This document shows, piece by piece, positions 1 through 9,378 of a stretch of DNA of 64,000 bases (position 1 is its first letter; each line of letters opens with the position of its first letter). A program made the translations under genes and the position numbers. Below the pieces are notes generated by a model, which saw nothing but the letters and a program-made list of their open reading frames with translations, was not told where the DNA came from and did not search any database. This stretch comes from Arcobacter aquimarinus (GTDB lineage: Bacteria > Campylobacterota > Campylobacteria > Campylobacterales > Arcobacteraceae): contig NZ_CP030944.1 in the NCBI RefSeq assembly GCF_013177635.1, forward strand, positions 1,488,001 to 1,552,000, read 5' to 3'.

Positions 1-1736
1 GTAAAAACTTAGCTTCTATTGCTATTATTTTTGCATGTACATTTGTATCAACTTCTTTACAAGCAAATGAAACAAAAGAAGTTGATACTACAGCACAAAC
101 TGTTGATTACTTAAATAAATTAAAAGATGAATCTTTACAAACATCTGAAAAATTTGGAAGACTTGTTGTTCAAAGTAACGCAGGAAGAATGAAACCTCTT
201 TCTACTTTAAATAGAGAAATTATTCAAAAATTAAGTGGAAAAGCAACTTTCTTAGGAATGACTCCTGATCAATTAATTTTAGGAATGTTATCTAAACCTG
301 ATGTTTGGAAAGATGTAAAAATGATAAAAATCCAAACTCCTAAATTAAAAAAATTTTTAGGTGTTAATGAAAATGAAAAATATGTAGCTTTTTCTGAAGT
401 ATTTAGAAATGGTGAATATTTATTAGCAGCTGAAGCAGAAAAAGCACTTCTTACCAAACCTATTGATAGAGGAACTTATGAAAGAGATATAATAAAACTT
501 GATGAAAGATTAAATATCATGTATTCTGTATTTAATGGTTCATTGTTAAATATATATCCAAAAGTAAAAGATGGCTCATCAGAAGATGATAATTATAAAT
601 GGTATTCACCTCTTGAAGCAATGCAAGTTTTTTCAGGGCAAAATCAAGCAGCAGTAGAAAGTATTACAAGAGGATTTATAAATGCTATTGTTGAAAATAA
701 ATGGGAAGATGTAAATAATTTTATTAATATGATATCTTTATATCAAGAAAAAGTAGGAGTTGATGTTATTCTTCCAAAATCAAAAATTGATGCAGAAATT
801 TGGTTTAATAAATTAGATATTTTCTTTAAATTAACTCTTGCTTATGTATTATTGGGTCTTGTTATGTTAGCTGTTGCATTTATTGTGATATTTAAGCCTA
901 CATTTGAACCTAAAAAAACAACTACAATTTTCTTTATAATACTAGCTACATTATTCTCTTTACATACTTTTGGTATGGGTTATAGATGGGTATTATCAGG
1001 TCATGCACCATGGTCAAATATTTATGAGACATTAGTTTATATTTCTTGGTCAGCAATATTTGCAGGAGTTATTTTCTTTAGAAAATCTCTTTTAGCTTTA
1101 AGTGCTGCTGTTATTATTGCTGGAATTTTTATGTTCACAGCTCATTTAACAGATGTTGACCCTCAAATTACAACTTTAGTACCTGTGTTAAAATCATATT
1201 GGTTAACTATTCATGTTTCAATTTTAACAGCATCTTATGGATTCTTTGGACTTAGTGCAATTTTAGGATTCTTAACTTTAATAATGTTTATATTTAGAAA
1301 AAACAGACCTCATTTAGATGGTATTATTAAACATGTAACAGCAATTAATGAAATATCTTTAATTATTGGATTAGCAGCGATTACAATTGGAAACTTCCTT
1401 GGTGGAGTTTGGGCAAATGAATCATGGGGAAGATACTGGGGATGGGATCCAAAAGAGACTTGGGCTTATGTATCAATTGTAGTTTATGCAATAGTAATTC
1501 ACTTAAGATTTGTAAAAGCACTTAATACTCCATTTGTATTTGCAACAGCATCATTATTAGCTTTTGCTTCAATTTTAATGACTTATTTGGGAGTAAACTT
1601 CTACTTATCAGGAATGCACTCTTATGCAACAGGTGATCCAGTACCAATTCCTACATGGGCTTATGTTACATTTACAATAGTAATTCTTACTATTTTACTT
1701 GCTATAAAAAATAAAGATTTAAAAGAATCTATCTAA
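1..1736 (+). CDS. ccsBA: CcsBA-type cytochrome c biogenesis protein, C-terminal part (5' end outside window)
   Basis: The frame is open from base 3 to the TAA at 1734-1736, so the start lies left of the window; the ATG at 189 is an internal Met, because upstream codons continue the same protein. The first visible residues form a hydrophobic segment ending in LQA (a signal peptide or ResB membrane helix), followed by a soluble periplasmic part. From about base 830 on there are several membrane helices and the haem-binding WWD motif (WGRYWGWDPKETW, about 1420-1466), which defines CcsA. Conserved His residues flank it (LHTFGMGYRW, SGMHSYATGDP). The family carries haem across the inner membrane and attaches it to CxxCH apocytochromes in the periplasm. 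Campylobacterota usually fuse CcsB and CcsA in one chain; the CcsB half would be mostly off-window. A strong hairpin follows the stop. Confidence 0.88.
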   Translation, partial: KNLASIAIIFACTFVSTSLQANETKEVDTTAQTVDYLNKLKDESLQTSEKFGRLVVQSNAGRMKPLSTLNREIIQKLSGKATFLGMTPDQLILGMLSKPDVWKDVKMIKIQTPKLKKFLGVNENEKYVAFSEVFRNGEYLLAAEAEKALLTKPIDRGTYERDIIKLDERLNIMYSVFNGSLLNIYPKVKDGSSEDDNYKWYSPLEAMQVFSGQNQAAVESITRGFINAIVENKWEDVNNFINMISLYQEKVGVDVILPKSKIDAEIWFNKLDIFFKLTLAYVLLGLVMLAVAFIVIFKPTFEPKKTTTIFFIILATLFSLHTFGMGYRWVLSGHAPWSNIYETLVYISWSAIFAGVIFFRKSLLALSAAVIIAGIFMFTAHLTDVDPQITTLVPVLKSYWLTIHVSILTASYGFFGLSAILGFLTLIMFIFRKNRPHLDGIIKHVTAINEISLIIGLAAITIGNFLGGVWANESWGRYWGWDPKETWAYVSIVVYAIVIHLRFVKALNTPFVFATASLLAFASILMTYLGVNFYLSGMHSYATGDPVPIPTWAYVTFTIVILTILLAIKNKDLKESI

Positions 1737-1742
1737 AAAATT

Positions 1743-1769
1743 AAAAGGAGCTAATAATTAGCTCCTTTT
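1743..1769 (+). terminator. Rho-independent terminator after ccsBA
   Basis: A perfect 12-bp stem (1743-1754 with 1758-1769, loop TAA) containing the GGAGC/GCTCC core, with a run of T at its 3' side. It lies 7 bp after the ccsBA stop and before the separately promoted regulator gene at 1858. Confidence 0.85.
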
Positions 1770-1857
1770 TAAATCACTTCTTAAAATATAAATTTTTTAA
1801 CCTTCTTAATATCATTATTTTCATATAATTTCCTAATTCGTAGACTATAGGAAACTC

Positions 1858-2577
1858 ATGCAAGTAGATAAAATAAAAGATATTATCATTTATACAAAAA
1901 ATCTTAATGTACTTTATGTCGAAGATAGTTTTTCTGTTCAACAGCAAACAATGAAAATGCTCTCCTCTTTTTTTAAAAAGATAGAACTTGCTAACAATGG
2001 GAAAATTGCCTTAGAGATATTTGAAAAATATGATTTTGATTTAATTATAACCGATATCAAAATGCCACTTCTTGATGGTATAGGTTTTATAGAAACAATT
2101 AGAAATTCAGATAAAAAAATTCCTATCATTGTTCTTTCAGCACATGATGATAAAGATTATTTCTTAAAAAGTATAAATGCTGGAATAGATGGTTATATTT
2201 TAAAACCATATACTCTTGAACAAATAATTCAAACATTAAGTAATATTGTCGAAAAATATGATTTTACTGTAAAAATAAAAAATACAATAAAACTGAAAAA
2301 TGAATTTATTTGGAATAAAGACACAAAACAACTCTCAAAAGATAATAAAACTATAAAATTATCAAGACTAGAACAAAAGATTTTTGATTTTTTTATCTCA
2401 TCTCCCCAGTCTGCTTCAAAATCTTATAGTGAAATTGAATATTATATGTTTGATAATTGTGAGGATAATACAAAAAAATTAAGAAATTTAATAAATAGAT
2501 TAAGATTAAAATTAAATTATGATTTATTTGAAACAGTTTACTCTTATGGTTATACTTTAAAATATGAAGATGAATAA
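1858..2577 (+). CDS. OmpR-like response regulator (REC + winged helix)
   Basis: 239 residues. The receiver domain (about residues 15-130) has the acidic pair E22-D23, phospho-acceptor D66 in ITDIKMP, switch S94 and K116 in ILKPY. The C-terminal half (about 150-239) resembles the winged-helix DNA-binding domain of OmpR/PhoB proteins and ends with the usual YGYTL hairpin. The stop overlaps the ATG of the following sensor kinase by one base (TAATG), so the two are almost certainly co-translated partners. An N-terminal extension of about 15 residues precedes the first receiver strand. The target genes cannot be deduced. Confidence 0.88.
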   Translation: MQVDKIKDIIIYTKNLNVLYVEDSFSVQQQTMKMLSSFFKKIELANNGKIALEIFEKYDFDLIITDIKMPLLDGIGFIETIRNSDKKIPIIVLSAHDDKDYFLKSINAGIDGYILKPYTLEQIIQTLSNIVEKYDFTVKIKNTIKLKNEFIWNKDTKQLSKDNKTIKLSRLEQKIFDFFISSPQSASKSYSEIEYYMFDNCEDNTKKLRNLINRLRLKLNYDLFETVYSYGYTLKYEDE

Positions 2578-5390
2578 TGAAATTTTTATTCACTTTTTTA
2601 CTCTTTACTATTGTAAATCTATTTTTAATAGCTAATGAAGAAGAGATAAAATTAACCCAAGGGGAAAAAAAATTCCTTTTAGAAAATCAACCTCTAAAAT
2701 TTCACAATGAACAATACTGGCCTCCATATAATTTCAATGAAAATAATACTCCTAAAGGGTTTATTATAGATTATGCAAATTTATTAGCAGAAAAATTGAA
2801 CATTAAAATAGAGTATATTTCTGGTCCTTCTTGGGATGAATTTATGCAGATGCTAAGAAATGATAAGATTGATGCTATTTTAAATATTTCAAAAAATAAA
2901 GAAAGAGAAAAGTATTTTAATTTTACTACACCTTTTCACTCTGCATCAAATGCAATTTATGTAAAAAAAGGGAATGAACATTTAGATTCTTTAAAAAAAT
3001 TAGAAGGGAAAACTATTGTTATGCCAAAAGGCTTTTTAGCACAACAATATTTAGAAAAAAACTATCCAAAAATCAATCAAATTTTAGTAAAAGATTCATA
3101 TGAAGCATTAAAACTCTTATCCTTGGGAAAAGCTGATGCAACAATTGATAAAAAAAATGTCTTAGATTTTATAATTTCTACAAAAAATATCTCAGAAGTT
3201 GTGCCATCAAACTATGTTGAAGAAGAGAAATTAATAAGTTTAATAAGTATTGGAACATCAAAAAATAAACCTTTATTAAACTCTATTTTAAATAAAGCCC
3301 AAAATAACATAAGTGAAACTGAATTATTAGATTTAAAAAGAAAATGGTTTGGTACTGCTGATATAAAAGATAAAAAAAGTTTTTTAACAATTGATGAAAA
3401 AGAGTATATAAACAAAAAAAGAGTAATAAAAGTTTGTACTATTACTGATTTAAAACCTATTGAATTTTATGAAGAAGAAAAAATTCAAGGAATAAATATT
3501 GATTTGTTAAATTTAATATCAAAAAAACTTGATATTAAATTTGAATATATTAAATATTACAATTCAAGAATTGCTGAAAATTCTTTAAGAAATGGAACTT
3601 GTGATATTTTTCCAACAACTAATCAAACTAAAAATCTAAAAGAAATTGCTCTTTTTACAAAATATATTACTAACTATAAATTAGCAATTGTTACACAAAA
3701 GAATAAACCTGTAGCTGAAAGTATAGAAGAAATTTTAGATAAAACTATGGCAAAAAAAGTAAATTGGGATAACCTAAATTATTTAAAATCTAAATATCCA
3801 AGTATTGATATTTATGAAACTTCAAGTGAATTTGAAACTTTAGAAGCTGTAAATAACAACAAAGTATATTATGCTATTGAACCTTTGCCTGTAATTGCTT
3901 ATTACTCTTCTAAATATGCTTTTAATGATTTATTTATTTCAAGATATACAGATATGTATTTATCTTCAAATATTGCTGTTTTAAAAGAAAATTTTGTTTT
4001 ATATGAAATCTTGAATAAAACAATTAATGAAATAACAGAATATGAAAAAACAAATATTTTTAATAAATGGACTAATTCTTTTATAAAAGAACCTTTTGAT
4101 TATTCAACTTTATGGAAAGTTTTAACTGTTATTTTTATTTTATTATCTATTTTAACTTATAGACAAATAATTTTAAATAGGCATAATAAAGCCTTAAAAA
4201 TAGCAAATAATGAAATTGAAGAAAAAACAAAACTAATTGCAAAACAAAAGGAACTTTTTGAAAAGCTATATAGTAAATCTTCAGATGGAGTTTTACTGAT
4301 AAAAAATAAAAAAATTTCAGATTGTAATGAAGCAATTCTAAAACTTTTAGAATACTCAAAAGATGAACTTTTAAACAAATCATTAGATGAAATTTCACCA
4401 AATTTTCAATCAAATAATAATTCAACTCTTATTTCAAATAAAAAAATAGATGAAACTTTAGAAAATGGTGTTTGTAATTTTGAATGGATATTTTTAACTA
4501 AGAATTCTATTTGTATTTGGGTAGAAATAGTTTTAACAGCAATAGAAATAGATAATAATGCTGTAATTCATGCCGTAATTAGAAATATAAATAAAAGAAA
4601 AGAGATGGAAAAAGAGATTGAATCTTTAAACAATAAATTAGAAGATAGGATTCTTGAAGAGATTAAAAAAAATGAAGAAAAAACAAAACAATTAATTCAA
4701 CAATCAAGATTAGCTCAAATGGGAGAAATGATAAGTATGATAGCTCATCAATGGAGACAACCATTAGCTGCTATTAGTGCTACAACAAATAATATACTTT
4801 TAAAAACAATGTTAAATGAAAAAATTCCAATGGAAGAATTATCTAAAGAATTAAATTTAATAACAGATTATTCTCAACATCTTTCACATACTATAGATGA
4901 TTTTAGAAATTTCTTCAAAACAGACAAAATAAAAACTGAAATATCTTTAGAAGAACTAATTGATAAAACAATAAATATAATAAAAATACAATTTGAGACA
5001 GAAGAGATAAAAGTAGAAAAAAATTATAAATTTAATGAAAAAATTTTATCTTATTCTACAGAATTACAACAAGTTATTTTAATTTTATTAAAAAATGCAG
5101 AAGATGCATTAGTAGAAAAAGAGATAAAAAATAAAAGAATTAAAATTTCTACTCACAAAGAAAATGATTTTGTAATTATTGAAGTAGAAGATAATGCAAA
5201 AGGCATTCCAAATAATATTATAGACAAAATATTTGATCCATATTTTTCAACGAAAAAAGAAAAAGAAGGAACAGGAATTGGACTTTATATGAGCAAAATT
5301 ATTATTGATGAACATTGTAATGGAAATTTAAGCGTTAAAAATAGTAAATTTGGTGCAATTTTTAAGATAAAATTGCCATTAAATATATAA
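2577..5390 (+). CDS. Sensor histidine kinase with two periplasmic SBP_bac_3-like domains and a PAS domain
   Basis: 937 residues. A signal-type N-terminus (about 1-20) is followed by two consecutive type-II solute-binding domains resembling amino-acid binding proteins (about 35-260 and 270-500). A membrane helix lies near 510-535 (WKVLTVIFILLSILTY), followed by a coiled coil, a PAS domain (about 565-680) and the kinase core. The H-box is MISMIAHQWRQPL with H724; the N-box (LLKNAEDAL) and G-boxes (DNAKGIPNNII, GTGIGLYMSK) are intact. The architecture resembles BvgS-like sensors but lacks receiver and HPt domains, which fits the separate regulator encoded just upstream. The ligand is unknown; amino acids or similar small solutes are the family precedent. 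Confidence 0.9.
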   Translation: MKFLFTFLLFTIVNLFLIANEEEIKLTQGEKKFLLENQPLKFHNEQYWPPYNFNENNTPKGFIIDYANLLAEKLNIKIEYISGPSWDEFMQMLRNDKIDAILNISKNKEREKYFNFTTPFHSASNAIYVKKGNEHLDSLKKLEGKTIVMPKGFLAQQYLEKNYPKINQILVKDSYEALKLLSLGKADATIDKKNVLDFIISTKNISEVVPSNYVEEEKLISLISIGTSKNKPLLNSILNKAQNNISETELLDLKRKWFGTADIKDKKSFLTIDEKEYINKKRVIKVCTITDLKPIEFYEEEKIQGINIDLLNLISKKLDIKFEYIKYYNSRIAENSLRNGTCDIFPTTNQTKNLKEIALFTKYITNYKLAIVTQKNKPVAESIEEILDKTMAKKVNWDNLNYLKSKYPSIDIYETSSEFETLEAVNNNKVYYAIEPLPVIAYYSSKYAFNDLFISRYTDMYLSSNIAVLKENFVLYEILNKTINEITEYEKTNIFNKWTNSFIKEPFDYSTLWKVLTVIFILLSILTYRQIILNRHNKALKIANNEIEEKTKLIAKQKELFEKLYSKSSDGVLLIKNKKISDCNEAILKLLEYSKDELLNKSLDEISPNFQSNNNSTLISNKKIDETLENGVCNFEWIFLTKNSICIWVEIVLTAIEIDNNAVIHAVIRNINKRKEMEKEIESLNNKLEDRILEEIKKNEEKTKQLIQQSRLAQMGEMISMIAHQWRQPLAAISATTNNILLKTMLNEKIPMEELSKELNLITDYSQHLSHTIDDFRNFFKTDKIKTEISLEELIDKTINIIKIQFETEEIKVEKNYKFNEKILSYSTELQQVILILLKNAEDALVEKEIKNKRIKISTHKENDFVIIEVEDNAKGIPNNIIDKIFDPYFSTKKEKEGTGIGLYMSKIIIDEHCNGNLSVKNSKFGAIFKIKLPLNI

Positions 5391-5401
5391 AAAGGATTTA
5401 T

Positions 5402-6694
5402 TTGAAAAATATAATAGAAATTTTTAAAACCATAACAAAAATTCCAAGATGCTCAGGAACTCATGAAGCATTTATAAATTATATGAAAGAGTTATCAAAG
5501 GATTTAGGTTATATTTGTTTAGTTGATGAAACAAATAATATTTTATGTAAAAAAGAGAACTCAAAAGCAAAACTAGCTTTTCAATCTCACTATGATATTG
5601 TTTGTTTAAGTGATAATTGTGTTCCACAAATCATACAAGATAGTGATTTATTAAAAGCTTTTGATTCAACACTTGGAAGTGATAATGGAATTGGTTGTGC
5701 TTATATGATTGCTTTAATGTATGAAAATTATGATGGAGAATTTTTATTTACAAGTGATGAAGAGATTGGTTTAATTGGAGCAAACAATTTAAATTTACCT
5801 CTAAGTGCTTCATATATGTTGAACCTTGATAGTGAAGAAGAAGGTGAAATTTGTATAGGTTGTGCTGGTGGAATTGATATCTTTGGAACAAACTATAATA
5901 AAAAGATAATTCCAAACACAAATAATCTTGATTTATATGAAGTTAGTATAGCAAAACTTCAAGGTGGGCATAGTGGTGTTGATATAAATAAAAATATTCC
6001 AAATGGTATAAAACTAATTGCAAAAACCATAAAAGAATGCAATGGAAAACTTTTAGATATAAATGGAGGTGAAAGAATCAACTCAATTCCAGTAAATGTA
6101 AAAGCAATAATTGCAAGTTCTACTCACCCTATTTCTAGTCATGAAAATATGAAGATAGAAAAAATAGATACAAAATCTGAACACCTAAATATTTACGATG
6201 ATAAAATTATAGATTTTATCTATGACTTTGAAAATGGAGTAAGAACTATGAATGAAGAGTTAAATGTAGTTCAAACTTCAATAAACCTAGCGATTATAAA
6301 AACAGGAATTGATGGAATAACTATTGAATTAAGTGGAAGGTCTATGGATAATGACGATTTAAAAAACCTAAAAAATGAAACAATAGAAATGCTAAAAAAC
6401 TATAACTTTGAAGTTACAACAAATGGAAAATATCCAGCTTGGAAACCAGATATTAATGAATTTACTTCAAAAGTTTTAGAAATTTATAAAGAATTTAATA
6501 AAAACGCTTCCCTTGAAGCAATTCATGCAGGACTTGAATGTGCAATATTTAAAGATAAATATCCCTATATAAAAATAGCATCAATTGGACCAACTATAAG
6601 TTTTCCTCATTCTAAAAAAGAACAAGTTTCTATAAAATCAGTTGAAAATGTCTATAAAATAGTAAAAAAAATAGCCTTAGATATACAAAACTAG
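5402..6694 (+). CDS. pepD: PepD-like aminoacyl-histidine dipeptidase (M20 family)
   Basis: 430 residues, starting with TTG at 5402 behind an AAAAGGA ribosome site. Metal-site motifs of M20 di-zinc peptidases are visible: H63-x-D65 (SHYD), D94 (GSDNGIG), the catalytic pair E120-E121 (SDEEIG), D143 (LDSEEEGE) and a late His (SFPHSKK). The GGHSG motif of the dimerisation lid is also present. PepD cleaves Xaa-His and other dipeptides in the cytoplasm. At 430 residues it is shorter than the roughly 485-residue E. coli enzyme. It follows the kinase gene by 11 bp and may be in that transcript, although no functional link is obvious. Confidence 0.88.
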   Translation: MKNIIEIFKTITKIPRCSGTHEAFINYMKELSKDLGYICLVDETNNILCKKENSKAKLAFQSHYDIVCLSDNCVPQIIQDSDLLKAFDSTLGSDNGIGCAYMIALMYENYDGEFLFTSDEEIGLIGANNLNLPLSASYMLNLDSEEEGEICIGCAGGIDIFGTNYNKKIIPNTNNLDLYEVSIAKLQGGHSGVDINKNIPNGIKLIAKTIKECNGKLLDINGGERINSIPVNVKAIIASSTHPISSHENMKIEKIDTKSEHLNIYDDKIIDFIYDFENGVRTMNEELNVVQTSINLAIIKTGIDGITIELSGRSMDNDDLKNLKNETIEMLKNYNFEVTTNGKYPAWKPDINEFTSKVLEIYKEFNKNASLEAIHAGLECAIFKDKYPYIKIASIGPTISFPHSKKEQVSIKSVENVYKIVKKIALDIQN

Positions 6695-6748
6695 ACTATT
6701 TTTTTAAAATCTTTTAAAAGAAATTATAAATATGAAATATCTAGAATA

Positions 6749-6778
6749 AGTGTTTAACTACCTTAAAGCACTTTTTTT
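6749..6778 (+). terminator. Probable Rho-independent terminator after pepD
   Basis: AGTGTTTAA pairs with TTAAAGCACT (one bulged G) around a CTACC loop, followed by seven T. It sits in the 126-bp space between the convergent pepD and 6821 genes. Confidence 0.6.
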
Positions 6779-6820
6779 AGATTTCTTACTTTGTAGATAT
6801 TTTGAAAAATTAGATATAAA

Positions 6821-7396
6821 CTATTTTAAATTTTCTAAAATTGTTTTTATATCTTTTTCTAATTCTTCTTCAGTGAGAGCTTTAGACAAAGCACCTTCTT
6901 TTACACTATCTTCTTTTACTTTTTCTATTTTCCCATCTAATCTTAACTTATAAATAAAATATTTATTTTGTTTATTATCATTTAAACCTAAATTCTTAAC
7001 AAAGATTCCATCTGAATCATTTATTAAAGGGATTTTCGAATCTTTATACATTTTTTCTAATTCACCATTAACTGCTATTTGTTTTATAAGCCAAGGTGTA
7101 TTTGAAATATTTGCTATCAACACTATACCTTTATCTATTTTTGTATGTAAATCTTTAAAAACAGCTAAAGCATCATGGTTTAATACAATAATAAACTTCT
7201 CTTCATTACTTTTAAATATCTCTTCAAATTTTGTATAAGGATTTCCACCAACAATATCAAAATATTTTGGAATTGACTCAATACTTAGAGCTTTATTTTG
7301 TTCAAAATTTTTATTAAAGTTTTCAGGCATTGTAAAATAAACCAATGCAGCAAAACCAATTATTCCTAAAAAAATAATTTTTAATGTATTTTTCAT
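6821..7396 (-). CDS. Membrane-anchored periplasmic protein, thioredoxin-fold-like
   Basis: 191 residues, not recognised with certainty. One N-terminal membrane anchor or signal (about residues 5-24) is followed by a soluble domain. The strand pattern KFIIVLNHDALAVFKDL, then NGELEKMYKD and KIPLINDSDGIFVKNLGL, looks like a thioredoxin or peroxiredoxin fold, but no CxxC or other redox Cys is present. It starts 9 bp after the MnmC-like gene and is probably the last gene of a three-gene minus-strand operon (8883 to 6821). Its function is unknown. Confidence 0.6.
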   Translation of the reverse strand: MKNTLKIIFLGIIGFAALVYFTMPENFNKNFEQNKALSIESIPKYFDIVGGNPYTKFEEIFKSNEEKFIIVLNHDALAVFKDLHTKIDKGIVLIANISNTPWLIKQIAVNGELEKMYKDSKIPLINDSDGIFVKNLGLNDNKQNKYFIYKLRLDGKIEKVKEDSVKEGALSKALTEEELEKDIKTILENLK

Positions 7397-7405
7397 ATAT
7401 AACCT

Positions 7406-8569
7406 TTATCTTTTTTGTTTTTTAGCCCATTTAGAAAAGAGCCGATAATTTGTAAGATTTTCATCTAATTTTTTATTATTTACAACATTTTCAACCAATT
7501 CTTGTGCAAGATATAATGATAAAACAAATCCTCTACCACCCACTCCATTTAGCACAAACAGATTATCTATCATGACTAAGTTTTCATTTTTTATATGTGT
7601 TCCATTTTTTATATGAGGATATTTTTCTATACTTTTTTTAGAATCAACTAATTTTCCAAGCATTGGAAAATAATCAATACTTGAAGCTCTTGCTCCAATT
7701 TTAATATCAATAACTTCAATATTCTCAAGTTTTTTTATATCATTTGCTTTTTTTAAGAGTTTATCAACATCATTTTTCATGATATTTTTCGTCTCTTCAT
7801 TGTGTTGTAGATTATTAATATTAGATAATTTTAAATTATAACTTGTATTATCCATATTTTTATCAAATCTATTATGTGTTGCACCAACTGATACTAAAAA
7901 TCTATTTTCTTTTATCTCTTTAGCTTTTGATAAAGAGCACTCTTTATGATAATTTATTTCTACATTAGTGGATGTAATAACATCAATTTTTTGACCCCAA
8001 ACAGCTCTTATATCAAAATATTCTTCATCTATCAATGAAATATCAGCACCTGTTGTTAAAAAAAGGTTTTTAGTTTTATATTCTTTATTTATAATCCAAA
8101 AATCATCTATCTTTTCAATTTTTGTAACTTCATAATTAAATAGTTTTTCCACATCTTTTGATAGTTTTTTACATATCTCATAAGGATTTACAATACTTCC
8201 TATAGAAAAAAAATAACCTTCTTCAAACTTTTTATATTCAAAATCCATATAAGGAATATATGTTTGAAATTTATCTTCATCTTCTTTATTTTTAGGAATC
8301 CTACAAGTCCCACAATTTATTATATTTTCAAAAAAATAACTTTTATAATAATCAATTGAAAAATTTAAAGCTTTTGTAACTAAATCTTTAAAAGCATTTG
8401 GTTTTCCTAAAAGTGGTGACAAAAATGCACCAGCTGCTCCACTTGCACCAAATGCTACATCTTCATTTTTATCAATCAATAAAATTGAATTTTTATATTT
8501 TCTTAAAAAATGTGCTAAAGAACAACCAGCAATTCCAGCACCTATAATAATATTTTCAAATTCTTTCAT
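7406..8569 (-). CDS. FAD-dependent oxidoreductase, MnmC C-terminal (DAO) type
   Basis: 387 residues. The N-terminal dinucleotide site GAGIAGCSLAHFL, an FAD-contact GASGAAGAFLSPLLG segment and a C-terminal GVGGRGFVLSLYLAQEL motif are typical of the D-amino-acid oxidase fold. The GASG...PLLGK...ALNFSIDYY stretch is closest in my memory to the FAD domain of MnmC. That domain removes the carboxymethyl group from cmnm5(s2)U34 of tRNAs to give nm5(s2)U34. The methyltransferase half (MnmD) is absent, so this would be a stand-alone oxidoreductase. Its start overlaps the rhodanese-like gene by 4 bp (ATGA). A rhodanese neighbour would suit sulphur or tRNA-thiolation chemistry, but that link is inference. 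Confidence 0.65.
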   Translation of the reverse strand: MKEFENIIIGAGIAGCSLAHFLRKYKNSILLIDKNEDVAFGASGAAGAFLSPLLGKPNAFKDLVTKALNFSIDYYKSYFFENIINCGTCRIPKNKEDEDKFQTYIPYMDFEYKKFEEGYFFSIGSIVNPYEICKKLSKDVEKLFNYEVTKIEKIDDFWIINKEYKTKNLFLTTGADISLIDEEYFDIRAVWGQKIDVITSTNVEINYHKECSLSKAKEIKENRFLVSVGATHNRFDKNMDNTSYNLKLSNINNLQHNEETKNIMKNDVDKLLKKANDIKKLENIEVIDIKIGARASSIDYFPMLGKLVDSKKSIEKYPHIKNGTHIKNENLVMIDNLFVLNGVGGRGFVLSLYLAQELVENVVNNKKLDENLTNYRLFSKWAKKQKR

Positions 8570-8883
8570 TTTAATTCTTCTAAAAGTTTAAAATTTGGTC
8601 TAAAATATGCTCGTCCACCCTTTAAACTAATACATTTGTGATTAGGAAATTTTTTCTTGTAATAAGATAATCGCTCTTTTGTACTTTTTCCTGTATCACA
8701 ATAAAAAACAAAAACTGTATCTTTAGGATATAAATTCATTTCGTAAGGATTATAAGTAATTACTTCTAAATTATCAAGAGGTTTTAGTATAGTATCAACA
8801 ATAATCACTTTAATTCCATCTTTTTCCAACAATTTTTTATTTTTTAATAACTCTACTTGTGTCCACTCATCTTTTGAAAACAT
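8566..8883 (-). CDS. Rhodanese-like domain protein
   Basis: 105 residues, a single rhodanese-fold domain. Late in the chain is the active-loop pattern VFYCDTGKST, with Cys where rhodaneses carry the persulfide-forming residue, followed by the usual SLKGGRAYF strand-turn. Family members transfer sulphane sulphur in the cytoplasm. No signal peptide is seen. It is the first gene of the minus-strand operon and overlaps the next gene by 4 bp, which implies translational coupling. The substrate is unknown. Confidence 0.7.
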   Translation of the reverse strand: MFSKDEWTQVELLKNKKLLEKDGIKVIIVDTILKPLDNLEVITYNPYEMNLYPKDTVFVFYCDTGKSTKERLSYYKKKFPNHKCISLKGGRAYFRPNFKLLEELK

Positions 8884-8997
8884 TAAGTACTTTTCCTTTT
8901 TATAAAAGCTAATATTAGTATATTCCCTATTAAATAAAAGTAATTCTTATATAAAATAAGATAAAATTATTCTTAAATAGAAAATAGGAAATACTTT

Positions 8998-9378
8998 ATG
9001 AAGATTCTAGTTACTGATGATTCTAAAATGGCAAGAAAAATGGTTATTAAGACTTTAAAAGAGTCTTCTTCTAATGAGTTAGAAATTATCGAAGCACAAA
9101 ATGGTCTTGAAGCTTTAGATTTATATAAACAACATCTACCTAAAATTGTCTTTTTAGACTTAACGATGCCTGTTATGGACGGCTTTGAAGCTTTAGAAAA
9201 AATTAAACAATTTGATGAAAAAGCAAGAGTTATAATTATTTCAGCAGATATACAAAAACTTTCAATGGATAGAGTTTTAGCTCTTGGAGCTTTTAATTTT
9301 ATTAAAAAACCTGTTGATACACAAAAAATGCAACAAATACTAAAAAAAATAGAAGAGTCGGAAAATAATGAAATCTAA
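8998..9378 (+). CDS. CheY-like single-domain response regulator
   Basis: 126 residues, a receiver domain only. Acidic pocket D7-D8, phospho-acceptor D54 (VFLDLTMPVMDG), switch S82 (IIISAD) and K104 (FIKKPVD) are all present. It has no output domain. It is the first gene of a tight operon: its last 11 bp overlap the CheC-like gene, whose stop overlaps the kinase start. The likely circuit is kinase to receiver with CheC-type dephosphorylation. The chemotaxis CheY itself is usually elsewhere, so this may be a second, specialised circuit. Confidence 0.88.
   Translation: MKILVTDDSKMARKMVIKTLKESSSNELEIIEAQNGLEALDLYKQHLPKIVFLDLTMPVMDGFEALEKIKQFDEKARVIIISADIQKLSMDRVLALGAFNFIKKPVDTQKMQQILKKIEESENNEI

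Noticed and set aside
189-1736. ATG at 189 as the start of the cytochrome c synthase
   Set aside because: The same frame is open to the window edge and encodes a plausible hydrophobic N-terminal part and a periplasmic stretch, so the Met is internal.
6750-6953. Plus-strand 67-residue open frame
   Set aside because: It lies mostly antisense to the 6821-7396 gene, starts in a terminator hairpin, and has no ribosome site or recognisable protein.
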